Below are positions 7,432 through 16,690 of a DNA stretch of 64,000 nucleotides, piece after piece. This DNA is from Pseudomonas cichorii (GTDB taxonomy: Bacteria > Pseudomonadota > Gammaproteobacteria > Pseudomonadales > Pseudomonadaceae): assembly GCF_015471405.1 (NCBI RefSeq), contig NZ_BLVZ01000013.1:124001-188000 (forward strand), read 5' to 3'. Made by a program: the position numbers and the translations under genes. The notes under the pieces are model-generated. The model worked only from the letters and a program-made list of their open reading frames with translations, was not told the DNA's origin and ran no database searches. How positions within the stretch are numbered: position 1 is the stretch's first letter; each line of letters begins with the position of its first letter.

Positions 7432-9924
7432 TCACCGGGATCGATCCAGCAAACCGGCCATCACCGAAGCTTCGATTGGCCGACTGATCAAATAACCCTG
7501 AACCTCGTCGCAACCCTGCGCCTTGAGAAACTCCAGTTGTTTTTCGTTCTCGACACCTTCAGCCACAACCTTGAGCCCCAGGCTGTGAGCCATGGAGATG
7601 ATCGCCTGAATGATTGCCGCATCTTCCGTACCGTCATCCAGGCCGCGGATAAAGGCCTGATCAATCTTTACGTAATCCACCGGGAAGCGTTTCAGATAAC
7701 TCAATGAAGAGTAGCCGGTGCCAAAGTCGTCGATGGCCAATTTCACGCCCAGTTCGCGCAACTGCTGAAAGGTCGAGATGATATGTTCGACGCTGTCCAG
7801 CAACTGGCTTTCGGTCAGCTCAAGCTCAAGCAACTGCGGAGCCAGCCCCGTTTCATCCAGCACTTGCCGCACCAGACTGACCAGCTTGCCCTGACGCAAC
7901 TGGTGGACCGACAGGTTGACCGAAACGCGGATCGGCTCCAGCCCCTGACGCTGCCATTCACAAGCCTGCCAGCAGGCCTGGCGCAGAACGAACTCCCCGA
8001 TATCGCCAATCAGGCCGGTTTCTTCGGCCAACCCGATGAACTCACCCGGCGGCACCATGCCCCGTGTCGGATGGTTCCAGCGCACCAGCGCCTCTGCCGC
8101 ATCCAGGCGACCATTTTCCAGCAGCATCTTGGGTTGATAGAAGACTTGTAGCTGGTGATCTTCAATAGCTTTACGCAACTGGATCTCCAGTTGCAGGCGC
8201 TCCAGAGTGCTGGCTCGCAGGCTTTCGGTGAAGAACTGGAAGTTGTTGCCGCCCAAGTGCTTGGCATGCCGCATCGCCATGTTGGCCTGGCTCACGAGTG
8301 CCGAGATTTCCCGGGCAGAATCTGGCAGCAGACTGATCCCCACCGAGGCACTGATGACCAGTTCGTTGCCCGCCACCGATAAAGGCGTGCGCAGTTTGCT
8401 CAACAAACGGCTGGTGACCCGCGCCAGACTGGAAAGGTTGGCATAGGCATCGAACAACACCGCGAACTCATCGCCAGACAGGCGCGCAATGGTGTCCGCC
8501 TCCGGCATGGCGCTGATCAGTCGACGGGCAACGTGCTTGAGCAACTGGTCCGCAACTTCATGCCCCAGGCTTTCATTGAGCAGCTTGAAACGATCCAGAT
8601 TGATATGCAGCAGTGCCAGGCTTCTTCCGCCCTGACGCACACGCTGATTGGCTTCACGCAGGCGCTCCTTGAACTGCGAGCGATTGGCCAGCCCCGTCAA
8701 CTCATCGAAATAGGTGAGGTAGCGCATGCGCTCCTCGGACTCACGATTAGCCGACAAGTCTGTAAAGAAGCCGACTATATGACTGACATTCCCTGCAATA
8801 TCGCGCACGACATTCATTTGCAGCCATTGCGGATACAGCTCGCCGTTTTTACGCGCCTCCACCAGTTCGCCCTGCCAGCTTCCTGTCTGCTCCAAGGCAT
8901 GGTGAATCGCCTGGAAGTGGCGGCGAGCATCGCGACTGCTGGCGATATCCATGACCTGACGCCCCACCACATCCTCAGGCGCGTAGCCCGTGAGCCGGGA
9001 AAAAGCCTGATTGATGGTGAGAATCCGGTACTGCGGGTCGAAAATCATGATGCTTTCGCTGACCGCATCGAAAACTTTCTCGGCAAGACGCGGCGGGCTT
9101 TTGCTCAAGGCCAGATTGGCCGCCTCCAGCTCCAGGGTGCGCTGCGCAACCCGCTCCTCCAGCCCGGCTTGCGCCTCGCGCAGGCTATGCTCGGCCTGGC
9201 GGCGCTGCTCGACTTCCCTGGCCAGGCTTTCATTAAGCTCATCGCCCTTGGCCTGGGCTTGCTGCAAGTGCTCGATCAGGGCCTGATTCTGAAAACGCTG
9301 CAACAGGCTGCGCAGTATCAGGCGATTGATCTGCCAGGCCACGACGATCAGGGCAAACAACAGAATCAGGCCGAGCCAGCCCCAGCCGCGAAAGGGCACG
9401 TCGCCACCCAGAAACAGATAAACAATCGGCGGCAACAGGCATGACAGGCTGAAGGTAAGGAACGCGGTGAGGCTGACGGCGTAGGCCACACTGGCACACA
9501 GCGTCGCACCACCGATCATGCCGAACACCCAGGCCTGCTGCTCGAAACTTGCCACAGGCACCAGCGCCATGGCCGCGCAAGCCAGCGTCAGGCCACTGAC
9601 AGCGGCACCCAGCAGAAACATTCGTCGCCAGACAGGCTGGGCCTGACGCTCAGGGGATGCCGCCCGAAACGCGGCAACCTGGATGATTCGCAGGCCCACA
9701 AGTACCGCCAGCCAGAGCAGCCAGATACTGACGAGCACGTAGCGTTCAGGGCTCCAGAGCAGCCATGCGCAGACCAGACCACTGACAAGCATGAACAAGG
9801 TCGGCAGCAATGACCCCTGATAAAGCAGGCGTGTGCGCTCGACCCTCAACCGGGTAGCGAACTTCTTGCGAATACCCCGTCGGCTGGTGTCAGAAGCATC
9901 GTGGGCGCTGAAGCTGAAAGGCAT
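7432..9924 (-). CDS. Membrane PAS-GGDEF-EAL protein (cyclic-di-GMP turnover)
   Basis: An 830-residue inner-membrane signalling protein: about six transmembrane segments in residues 35-215, a coiled coil (~225-285), a PAS domain (~290-410, FDAVSESIMIFDPQYRILTIN), a GGDEF domain (~415-575) and an EAL domain (~585-825). The GGDEF signature is altered to SGDEF (IARLSGDEFAVLF) and the RxxD inhibitory site is absent. The EAL domain keeps EALVRW, DDFGTGYSS and AEGVE, so cyclic-di-GMP phosphodiesterase activity is the likelier output. The start at 9924 (MPFSFSAHD) is tentative; TTG 9975 is the furthest alternative and neither has a strong ribosome site. The sensed signal is unknown. It ends 169 bases upstream of the HexR-like gene. 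Confidence 0.9.
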   Translation of the reverse strand: MPFSFSAHDASDTSRRGIRKKFATRLRVERTRLLYQGSLLPTLFMLVSGLVCAWLLWSPERYVLVSIWLLWLAVLVGLRIIQVAAFRAASPERQAQPVWRRMFLLGAAVSGLTLACAAMALVPVASFEQQAWVFGMIGGATLCASVAYAVSLTAFLTFSLSCLLPPIVYLFLGGDVPFRGWGWLGLILLFALIVVAWQINRLILRSLLQRFQNQALIEHLQQAQAKGDELNESLAREVEQRRQAEHSLREAQAGLEERVAQRTLELEAANLALSKSPPRLAEKVFDAVSESIMIFDPQYRILTINQAFSRLTGYAPEDVVGRQVMDIASSRDARRHFQAIHHALEQTGSWQGELVEARKNGELYPQWLQMNVVRDIAGNVSHIVGFFTDLSANRESEERMRYLTYFDELTGLANRSQFKERLREANQRVRQGGRSLALLHINLDRFKLLNESLGHEVADQLLKHVARRLISAMPEADTIARLSGDEFAVLFDAYANLSSLARVTSRLLSKLRTPLSVAGNELVISASVGISLLPDSAREISALVSQANMAMRHAKHLGGNNFQFFTESLRASTLERLQLEIQLRKAIEDHQLQVFYQPKMLLENGRLDAAEALVRWNHPTRGMVPPGEFIGLAEETGLIGDIGEFVLRQACWQACEWQRQGLEPIRVSVNLSVHQLRQGKLVSLVRQVLDETGLAPQLLELELTESQLLDSVEHIISTFQQLRELGVKLAIDDFGTGYSSLSYLKRFPVDYVKIDQAFIRGLDDGTEDAAIIQAIISMAHSLGLKVVAEGVENEKQLEFLKAQGCDEVQGYLISRPIEASVMAGLLDRSR

Positions 9925-10161
9925 GGCTGGGTTCTTGTATTTGATAGGGCCTTGGCGTGTGTCGAGCATACACAAGCGCTGAGCCAGACCAAACTGCCAC
10001 TACCATAAAACTGTGACGTTCAAAGCATTGATCAGAGGGCATCAGGCACAACGGACGCTGTCTGTAGCCTGAGATGACCGATCGTCAGCATCGACGACTT
10101 TTTTATTACCCATGACAAAGCATGGTTTGCCCGCCATGGCGCAGCACCCTAGAATGCGTCG

Positions 10162-12345
10162 ATGCGCGATGATCTCTCTCTCCTTCTCAATTCCCTCAAC
10201 GATGCCCAGCGTCAGGCCGTAGCTGCCTCACTGGGTCGTCAGTTGGTCCTGGCCGGCGCTGGTTCCGGCAAAACCCGTGTGCTGGTGCATCGCATCGCAT
10301 GGCTGATGCAGGTCGAGCAAGCCTCCCCGCATTCGGTCCTGTCGGTGACGTTCACCAACAAGGCCGCAGCCGAGATGCGTCATCGCATCGAGCAATTGAT
10401 GGGCATCAGCCCGGCAGGCATGTGGGTCGGCACCTTCCACGGTCTGGCGCACCGCCTGCTGCGGGCACACTGGCAGGAAGCGGGGCTGGTACAAACCTTC
10501 CAGATTCTGGACAGCGACGATCAGCAACGGCTGGTCAAGCGCGTGATTCGCGAACTGGGGCTGGACGAACAGCGCTGGCCGGCACGTCAGGCCCAGTGGT
10601 TCATCAATGGCCAGAAAGACGAAGGCCTGCGTCCCAAACACATCCAGGCCAGCGGCGACCTGTTCCTGGGCACCATGAAATCGATCTACGAAGCCTATGA
10701 AATCGCCTGCCAGCGCGCCGGCGTCATCGACTTCTCCGAGCTGCTACTGCGCGCACTGGACCTGTGGCGCGATCATCCAGGCCTGCTGGCACACTACCAG
10801 CGGCGCTTCCGCCATGTGCTGGTGGACGAATTCCAGGACACCAACGCCGTGCAGTACGCCTGGTTGCGGCTGCTGGCACAAGGCGGCGACAGCCTGATGG
10901 TGGTCGGCGATGACGACCAGTCCATTTATGGCTGGCGTGGCGCGAAGATCGAGAACATTCATCAGTACTCGTCGGACTTCCCGGATACCGAAGTCATCCG
11001 CCTTGAACAGAACTACCGCTCGACGGCAAGCATTCTCAAGGCTGCCAACGGCTTGATCGTCAACAACAGCGGTCGCCTGGGCAAAGAGCTGTGGACGGAC
11101 GTGGGCGATGGCGAGCTGATCAACCTGTATGCCGCCTTCAACGAACACGACGAAGCGCGCTACGTGGTCGAAACCATCGAAAGCGCCTTGAAGACCGGCC
11201 TTTCGCGTAACGATATCGCCATTCTGTATCGCTCCAACGCCCAGTCGCGAGTACTGGAAGAAGCCTTGTTGCGCGAGCGTATTCCTTACCGCATCTACGG
11301 CGGCCAGCGATTCTTCGAGCGCGCCGAGATCAAGAATGCCATGGCCTATCTGCGCCTGCTGGAGGGCCGTGGCAACGATGCCGCGCTGGAACGGGTCATC
11401 AACGTCCCGGCACGCGGCATTGGCGAGAAAACCGTCGAGGCTATCCGCGAGCATGCGCGCCACACCGATATCTCCATGTGGGAGGCAATGCGCCAACTGG
11501 TCGCCAACAAAGGCCTGACTGGCCGGGCAGCCGGAGCCTTGAACGTTTTCATCGAACTGATCGAGAACCTGTCGGCCAAGGTCATGGAAATGCCCTTGCA
11601 CCTGATGACCCAGACCGTCATCGAGCAATCGGGGCTGATCGCCTACCACCAACAGGAAAAAGGTGAAAAAGGTCAGGCCCGGGTGGAAAACCTTGAGGAA
11701 CTGGTCAGCGCTGCGCGCAACTTCGAGAACAATGAAGATGACGAAGAGCTGACCCCGCTGGCGGCTTTCCTGGGTCATGCGTCGCTGGAAGCTGGCGACA
11801 CTCAGGCTCAGGAGCACGAAGACAGCATCCAGCTCATGACCTTGCACAGCGCCAAGGGCCTGGAGTTTCCTTATGTCTTCCTGGTGGGCATGGAGGAAGG
11901 ACTGTTCCCGCACAAGATGAGCCTGGAAGAGCCAGGCCGTCTTGAAGAAGAACGCCGTCTGGCTTACGTCGGCATCACCCGGGCCATGCAACAACTGGTG
12001 ATGACCTACGCCGAAACCCGTCGCCTGTATGGCAGCGAGACCTACAACAAGGTGTCCCGTTTCGTTCGCGAGATTCCGCCCACTCTGATCCAGGAAGTGC
12101 GCCTGTCCAATAGCGTCAGCCGTCCTTTCGGTGGTACCCAGAAGGTCAGCAACAGCAGCCTGTTCAACGGCACCGGCATCCCCGAAACCCAGTTCACACT
12201 GGGCCAGCAAGTGCAGCACGCGGTATTCGGTGAAGGCGTGATCCTGAATTTCGAGGGCTCCGGCGCTCAGGCCAGGGTGCAGGTCAACTTCGCCGAAGGC
12301 AGCAAGTGGCTGATGATGGGCTATGCGAAGCTGGTTCCGATCTGA
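10162..12345 (+). CDS. uvrD: DNA helicase II UvrD
   Basis: A 727-residue superfamily 1 helicase that unwinds DNA 3' to 5' in nucleotide excision and mismatch repair. All motifs are present: Walker A AGAGSGKT (~residue 30), motif Ia SVTFTNKAAAEMR, Walker B VDEFQDTN (~220), motif III GDDDQSIYGWRGA, motif V-type LMTLHSAKGLEFPYVFLVGMEEGLFPH, motif VI EEERRLAYVGITRA, and the C-terminal Tudor-like tail ending GYAKLVPI. Length agrees with Pseudomonas UvrD. ATG 10162 aligns with the family start, although no good ribosome site is visible. It is transcribed alone; a REP palindrome lies directly after the stop. No canonical LexA box was seen upstream. Confidence 0.97.
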   Translation: MRDDLSLLLNSLNDAQRQAVAASLGRQLVLAGAGSGKTRVLVHRIAWLMQVEQASPHSVLSVTFTNKAAAEMRHRIEQLMGISPAGMWVGTFHGLAHRLLRAHWQEAGLVQTFQILDSDDQQRLVKRVIRELGLDEQRWPARQAQWFINGQKDEGLRPKHIQASGDLFLGTMKSIYEAYEIACQRAGVIDFSELLLRALDLWRDHPGLLAHYQRRFRHVLVDEFQDTNAVQYAWLRLLAQGGDSLMVVGDDDQSIYGWRGAKIENIHQYSSDFPDTEVIRLEQNYRSTASILKAANGLIVNNSGRLGKELWTDVGDGELINLYAAFNEHDEARYVVETIESALKTGLSRNDIAILYRSNAQSRVLEEALLRERIPYRIYGGQRFFERAEIKNAMAYLRLLEGRGNDAALERVINVPARGIGEKTVEAIREHARHTDISMWEAMRQLVANKGLTGRAAGALNVFIELIENLSAKVMEMPLHLMTQTVIEQSGLIAYHQQEKGEKGQARVENLEELVSAARNFENNEDDEELTPLAAFLGHASLEAGDTQAQEHEDSIQLMTLHSAKGLEFPYVFLVGMEEGLFPHKMSLEEPGRLEEERRLAYVGITRAMQQLVMTYAETRRLYGSETYNKVSRFVREIPPTLIQEVRLSNSVSRPFGGTQKVSNSSLFNGTGIPETQFTLGQQVQHAVFGEGVILNFEGSGAQARVQVNFAEGSKWLMMGYAKLVPI

Positions 12346-12352
12346 TCGGACT

Positions 12353-12409
12353 CCGTAGGAGCGAATTCATTCGCGAAGAAAATATTCGCGAATGAATTCG
12401 CTCCTACGG
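12353..12409. repeat. Complete REP-like palindrome after uvrD
   Basis: Two perfect 25-base inverted arms beginning CCGTAGGAGCGAATTCATTC, separated by GAAAATA. It starts eight bases after the uvrD stop codon. This is the best-preserved copy of a repeat also seen at 1597, 16651, 45325, 47510 and 59292. The RNA would form a very stable hairpin that could protect or terminate the uvrD message. Confidence 0.9.
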
Positions 12410-12573
12410 CGGCGTATAAAGAAAATTCCCACAGAACTTTATTTCCTCGCCTACCGCCCAAATAGACAGGCCTTACGGGCTTCATGCAAAAGTCCGAAAC
12501 ATTAACGCACTAGCCATGGACTGCCCTCCTGTGCAACATGGCGCGCATGCATTCATACAACGGGAATACCCTT

Positions 12574-13416
12574 ATGCAACGTTTTCTAAGCATGGCTCTG
12601 GCGCTGTGCATCGGGCTCACCATGAGTCTGGATGTGAACGCCGCACGTTTTGGTGGTGGCAAGAGCATGGGCTCGGCGCCATCGCACCAGGCACGCCAGG
12701 CCGCTCCGGCTACTCCAGCCGCAGCCCCTAACGCTGCCGGTCGTCCGGCCGCTGCTGCCAGTGGCGCTTCGCGCTGGTTAGGCCCATTGGCCGGCATCGC
12801 TGCCGGTGGCCTGCTGGCTGCAATGTTCATGGGTGATGGCTTCAACGGCCTGCAGATCTTCGACATCCTGATCATGGGCCTCATCGCCTTCCTGATCTTC
12901 CGCTTCATTGCGCGTCGTCGTCAGCAGCAACAGCCGAAAATGGCCGGTGCCGGTGCTCCTTACCAGCGTGAAACCAGCCAGCCAGCGCAAAACTCTATCT
13001 TCGGTGGCGCTTCGTCGGCCCCTGCCGCTCCGGTCATCAACGCTCCGGCCTGGTTCAACGAAGAGCGCTTCCTGGAAGCCGCCCGCAGCCACTTCCAGTC
13101 GCTGCAGCAGCACTGGGATGCGAACGAGATGGACAAGATCGCCGAGTTCGTAACGCCACAAATGCTGCAGTTCCTGAAAAAGGAACGTGCTGACCTGGGC
13201 GATGCTTTCCAGTCGACCTACATCGACAACCTGAACGTCCAGCTGGAAGGTGTGGATGATCGCGCTGACAAAACCATCGCGACCCTGACCTTCTCCGGCA
13301 TCTCCAAGACTTCGCGCTTTGATCAGGGCGAAGTGTTCAGCGAAAGCTGGAACATGGAGCGCGCCCAGGGCGACAACCAACCTTGGCTGGTTGCCGGTAT
13401 TCGCCAGAACGGCTGA
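12574..13416 (+). CDS. Tim44-like domain membrane protein
   Basis: A 280-residue protein with a signal-peptide-like N-terminus (MQRFLSMALALCIGLTMSLDVNA, cleavage expected near residue 23), an Ala/Pro/Ser-rich spacer carrying FGGGKSMG, two hydrophobic segments (~residues 70-115), a Gln-rich basic stretch, and a C-terminal Tim44-like domain (~150-280; WFNEERFLEAARSHFQSLQQHWD). Such bacterial Tim44-domain proteins are common in proteobacteria but have no assigned biochemical role; relation to mitochondrial import is by fold only. ATG 12574 is chosen over upstream ATGs because it opens the signal peptide and has GGGA nine bases before. It is followed directly by a terminator, so it is monocistronic. 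Confidence 0.9.
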   Translation: MQRFLSMALALCIGLTMSLDVNAARFGGGKSMGSAPSHQARQAAPATPAAAPNAAGRPAAAASGASRWLGPLAGIAAGGLLAAMFMGDGFNGLQIFDILIMGLIAFLIFRFIARRRQQQQPKMAGAGAPYQRETSQPAQNSIFGGASSAPAAPVINAPAWFNEERFLEAARSHFQSLQQHWDANEMDKIAEFVTPQMLQFLKKERADLGDAFQSTYIDNLNVQLEGVDDRADKTIATLTFSGISKTSRFDQGEVFSESWNMERAQGDNQPWLVAGIRQNG

Positions 13417-13440
13417 TCCCAGGCATATCCAGCAGCACCG

Positions 13441-13472
13441 AACCCCGGACCTGTTCCGGGGTTTTTATTTTT
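13441..13472 (+). terminator. Rho-independent terminator after the Tim44-like gene
   Basis: AACCCCGGA, a 5-base loop and TCCGGGGTT, followed by TTTATTTTT, 25 bases after the stop codon. Confidence 0.9.
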
Positions 13473-13641
13473 AGTCACCTGCAGCTAACAAAAGCAAGTC
13501 TGAAAGGTCCCACGCTTGATGTGAATTGAAAGCAGGCCGACCAGGATTTTTCGTACAGAGCCTATCCGATCGGGTAGTTATTTTGAGAAAAGCTTTAGGC
13601 TACTGTATAACCCGCGCCATCAAGCTTAGAGGACCCATGTC

Positions 13642-14049
13642 GTGGAAGAAGTCATCGAACAACTGCGTGAACAAAACGAGCCGGTTCCGGTTCCCCTCGA
13701 ACTGCCTGACGAGGACCAACTCGTCGAGATCGAGGAACAGCTGTTTATCAATATCCCTTACGTCTTCAAAGAATTTCTTCTGACCGTCAGCGACGTCGTG
13801 TATGGCAGCCTTGAGCCAGTCACCGTGACCGACCCTCAGTCACACACCTATCTGCCGGATGTCGCCGCAACTGCGTGGGACTTGGGTGTGCCTCGTGAAC
13901 TGATCCCGATCTGCCAGGACGGCGACGACTATTACTGCGTCGAAGAAGACGGCACTGTGGTGCTGTGGTCCGGCGAAGAAGAGCTGGTGACCGAAGAGAA
14001 CTGGGAATCTGTCTGGCACTGGGCACGGGATGTCTGGCTGGAAAGCTGA
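13642..14049 (+). CDS. SMI1/KNR4 (SUKH) family protein
   Basis: A 135-residue acidic protein with the SUKH layout: an N-terminal LELPDEDQLVEIEEQLFINIPYVFKEFLLTVSDVVYGSLEPV (residues 20-60) and a C-terminal ELIPICQDGDDYYCVEEDGTVVLW, the recognisable I-x-x-D-x-x-D-x-x-x-C core. The start is a GTG at 13642 with AGAGGA eight bases before; the nearby ATG at 13637 is in another frame. SUKH proteins often serve as immunity proteins for polymorphic toxins, but no toxin, nuclease or Rhs gene is adjacent here and the flanking genes are housekeeping, so it may be a stand-alone conserved protein. Function unknown. Confidence 0.85.
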   Translation: MEEVIEQLREQNEPVPVPLELPDEDQLVEIEEQLFINIPYVFKEFLLTVSDVVYGSLEPVTVTDPQSHTYLPDVAATAWDLGVPRELIPICQDGDDYYCVEEDGTVVLWSGEEELVTEENWESVWHWARDVWLES

Positions 14050-14077
14050 GACACCCCGCAAGAAGGTATCGCCGGGC

Positions 14078-15844
14078 TCAATGCCCGGACGACTCCTGAT
14101 TGTTGTTGCCCAGCGTTTCCAGCAAGGCAATCTGCATCCGCGTATGCACGCGAATGAACCAGCGCCACAGCAATGCTGCAACCACCGCCGCAATCAACAC
14201 GATCACCAGCAGCAGCTCGCTTGTCGGCAGAATGCTCGCCGACAGGGCTGCCAGCAGGATGAAGATCACCACCAGCGACAGCAACGGAATCACCTCCGCC
14301 ACCACCTTGCGCACCCGCACGGTATGACGCCCGGCCATTTCCGGCTTCACGCCCATCTCGGCCAACAGCATCGATAGCGCCTTGAGCTTGCGGTACGCCG
14401 CAATCAGGAACGGCAGCGACAACAGTAAGGCCGCTCCGCAGATCCAGGCTTTCTGCTGGCCCACATCGCTGACCCATTCATTCATGTAAGCGCCAATGCG
14501 CCCGGCAAAATAGCCGCCGCTGAAGAAGATGGCGATCACCAGCGCCAGGTTGACCCCGACCTGCAGCAATATCCGCCGGATCATCGACGCCAGCACGGCG
14601 CTCTGCCCTTGTGGCTGGATGCTGCGCAGCCATTCGCCGTACATGCCGAACACTCGCGCCATCCGGCGAGGCACCACAGCAGCCAGTTTGAGCGACAGCG
14701 GGTCGGCAGCGCGGATCAGGTACGGGGTCAACAGCGTGGTAATGGCCGAAACCGCCACCGCCACGGGATACAGAAAATCACTGGTGACCTGCAAGGTCAT
14801 ACCCAACGCCGCGATGATGAAGGAAAACTCGCCAATCTGTGACAGCCCCATGCCAACGCGCAACGAAGTCCGGCCATCATTACCGGCAATGAAAGCCCCC
14901 AGCCCGCAGGACAGCATCTTGCCCAACACCACTGCGACGGTAATCAGCGCGATGGGCCATGCATATTCAAGCAGGACTTTGGGATCGATCATCAGGCCAA
15001 TGGCAACAAAGAAGATAGCGCTGAACATGTCGCGAATAGGCTCGATAAGCCGCTCGATCTTCACCAGTTGACGGGATTCAGCCATGATCGCGCCAATCAG
15101 GAACGCCCCCAGCACCATGCTGTATTCCAGCTTCACGACCAGCAGACAGAAACCGAAACACAGGCCCAGTACGGTCACCAGCAGCATTTCGTTGCTTTCA
15201 AACTTCGCGACGTAGGACAGCAGGCGCGGCACCAGCAGAATGCCGACCACCAGGGCCACGATCATGAACAGCGACAGCTTGCCGACTGTGGAGAAGACTT
15301 CGCCTGAGCTGACCGAGCCGCTGACAGCAATCCCCGACAGCAAAGCGATGATGCCGATCCCAAGAATGTCTTCGACGATCAGCACCCCGAAGATGAGTTG
15401 GGCAAAGTGCTGGTTCTTCATCTTCAGGTCGTTGAGGGCCTTGACGATGATGGTGGTCGAGGAAATGGCCAGGATCGCGCCCAGGAACAGCGAATCCATG
15501 GTTTTCCAGCCAAAGAACTGGCCGATTTCGTAGCCGATCCAGATCATCAGGGCAATTTCGAGAAAAGCCGCAATGAACGCCGTGGCTCCGACCTTGAACA
15601 GCTTGCGCAGGCTGAACTCCAGCCCCAGGCAGAACATCAGGAAGATCACCCCCAGCTCGGCGAGGGTCTTGATGGTCCCTTCATCGTGAATCAGCCCGAC
15701 AGGCGGCGTATGCGGGCCAATGATGAACCCCGCCACGATATAGCCCAATACCACCGGCTGCTTGAGACGATGGAAGAGAATAGTCACCACACCCGCCACC
15801 AGCATGATCACTGCCAAATCCTGAATAAAATTGACGGCATGCAT
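14078..15844 (-). CDS. CPA2 family cation/proton antiporter (Kef/YbaL-like)
   Basis: A 588-residue inner-membrane antiporter. The first ~390 residues are the Na+/H+ exchanger fold with 12 or so transmembrane helices; FHRLKQPVVLGYIVAGFIIGPHTPP and LGVIFLMFCLGLEFSLRKLFKVG are characteristic of the KefB/KefC/YbaL branch. A further 200-residue hydrophobic C-terminal region has about five helices. Unlike KefB/C it lacks the cytosolic RCK/TrkA-N nucleotide-binding domain, so glutathione control is unlikely. Expected role is K+ or Na+ exchange for protons in pH and ion balance. The start at 15844 has GGAGCC just upstream. It is convergent with the SUKH gene, with 28 bases between the stops. Confidence 0.9.
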   Translation of the reverse strand: MHAVNFIQDLAVIMLVAGVVTILFHRLKQPVVLGYIVAGFIIGPHTPPVGLIHDEGTIKTLAELGVIFLMFCLGLEFSLRKLFKVGATAFIAAFLEIALMIWIGYEIGQFFGWKTMDSLFLGAILAISSTTIIVKALNDLKMKNQHFAQLIFGVLIVEDILGIGIIALLSGIAVSGSVSSGEVFSTVGKLSLFMIVALVVGILLVPRLLSYVAKFESNEMLLVTVLGLCFGFCLLVVKLEYSMVLGAFLIGAIMAESRQLVKIERLIEPIRDMFSAIFFVAIGLMIDPKVLLEYAWPIALITVAVVLGKMLSCGLGAFIAGNDGRTSLRVGMGLSQIGEFSFIIAALGMTLQVTSDFLYPVAVAVSAITTLLTPYLIRAADPLSLKLAAVVPRRMARVFGMYGEWLRSIQPQGQSAVLASMIRRILLQVGVNLALVIAIFFSGGYFAGRIGAYMNEWVSDVGQQKAWICGAALLLSLPFLIAAYRKLKALSMLLAEMGVKPEMAGRHTVRVRKVVAEVIPLLSLVVIFILLAALSASILPTSELLLVIVLIAAVVAALLWRWFIRVHTRMQIALLETLGNNNQESSGH

Positions 15845-16153
15845 GGGTGTGGCTCCTTATTGAGAAATGATGCTTACCCCTCCCGAATAGCCAGCGAAGC
15901 TGAAAAATCGGAAGCTGCATCAAGAAAACGCGGCTAAAAGCGTAAGAAAAAACCCGATCCACGGGTTTTGGGAGAGTAACACTGCACCCCTCTAGAGAAA
16001 GCCGGTGCAATATATGGAAACAGATAGATTCGCAGGCGTGACGGCATTGCATCAGCCAACGTCCCGATAACTGTCGTTGCAGGTATTGAACCACCCCCCG
16101 TGAGCGTCAGCATAAGGCGCCACTCATGATGACCTTGACCGTGTGAGTACGCT
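15845..16153. other. Divergent intergenic region
   Basis: A 309-base gap between the antiporter and the thioesterase, which are read outward. It must hold both promoters. I saw no gene, clear dyad or repeat in it. Confidence 0.5.
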
Positions 16154-16639
16154 ATGGAACCCGGAAACGCCCAGCTGTCGATGACTGTATTGATGACCCC
16201 GGACATGGCCAACTTCTCTGGCAATGTACATGGCGGTACTTTGCTCAAGTATCTGGATGAAGTCGCTTACGCCTGCGCCAGCCGTTATGCCGGTCGCTAC
16301 GTGGTGACGCTGTCTGTGGATCAGGTGATTTTCCGCGAGCCGGTTCACGTCGGTGAGCTGGTGACCTTTCTGGCCTCGGTGAACTACACCGGCAATACCT
16401 CGATGGAGGTCGGTATCAAGGTCGTGACCGAGAACATCCGCGAGCGCTCGGTGCGTCACAGCAACAGTTGCTTCTTCACCATGGTCGCGGTGGACGACAA
16501 CCGCAAACCAGCCAGCGTCCCGCCGCTGGAGCCGGAAACCGCCGAAGGCAAACGCCGCTTCATCCAGGCCCAGCAACGCCGCCAGATTCGCCAGGAGCTG
16601 GAAAAGCGTTATCAGGAGATCAAGGAAGAATCCCTGTAA
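16154..16639 (+). CDS. Acyl-CoA thioesterase (hotdog fold, YciA-like)
   Basis: A 161-residue single hotdog domain that hydrolyses acyl-CoA to free fatty acid and CoA. The family motif GNVHGGTLLKYLDEVAYACASRYAG (residues ~23-46) holds the catalytic Asp and the CoA-binding Gly residues, and SVDQVIFREPVHVGELVTF is the next conserved strand. A basic, helical C-terminal tail (RRFIQAQQRRQIRQELEKRYQE) ends the protein. ATG 16154 follows a weak GAG site. It stands alone, and a short palindrome follows its stop. The preferred acyl chain cannot be told from sequence. Confidence 0.92.
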   Translation: MEPGNAQLSMTVLMTPDMANFSGNVHGGTLLKYLDEVAYACASRYAGRYVVTLSVDQVIFREPVHVGELVTFLASVNYTGNTSMEVGIKVVTENIRERSVRHSNSCFFTMVAVDDNRKPASVPPLEPETAEGKRRFIQAQQRRQIRQELEKRYQEIKEESL

Positions 16640-16650
16640 TACGTTGTTCA

Positions 16651-16681
16651 CGAATGAATTCCCACTATGGGAATTCATTCG
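16651..16681. repeat. Short variant of the REP palindrome
   Basis: CGAATGAATTCCC, ACTAT, then GGGAATTCATTCG: perfect 13-base arms sharing the GAATGAATTC core of the larger repeat. It lies between the convergent thioesterase and pdxY genes, where it may act as a two-way terminator. Confidence 0.7.
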
Positions 16682-16690
16682 CCAAGACCA

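Noticed and set aside
13596..13620. CTGTATAA before the SUKH gene as a LexA box
   Set aside because: The second half (ACAG after about eight bases) is absent. It is more likely part of a -10 element.
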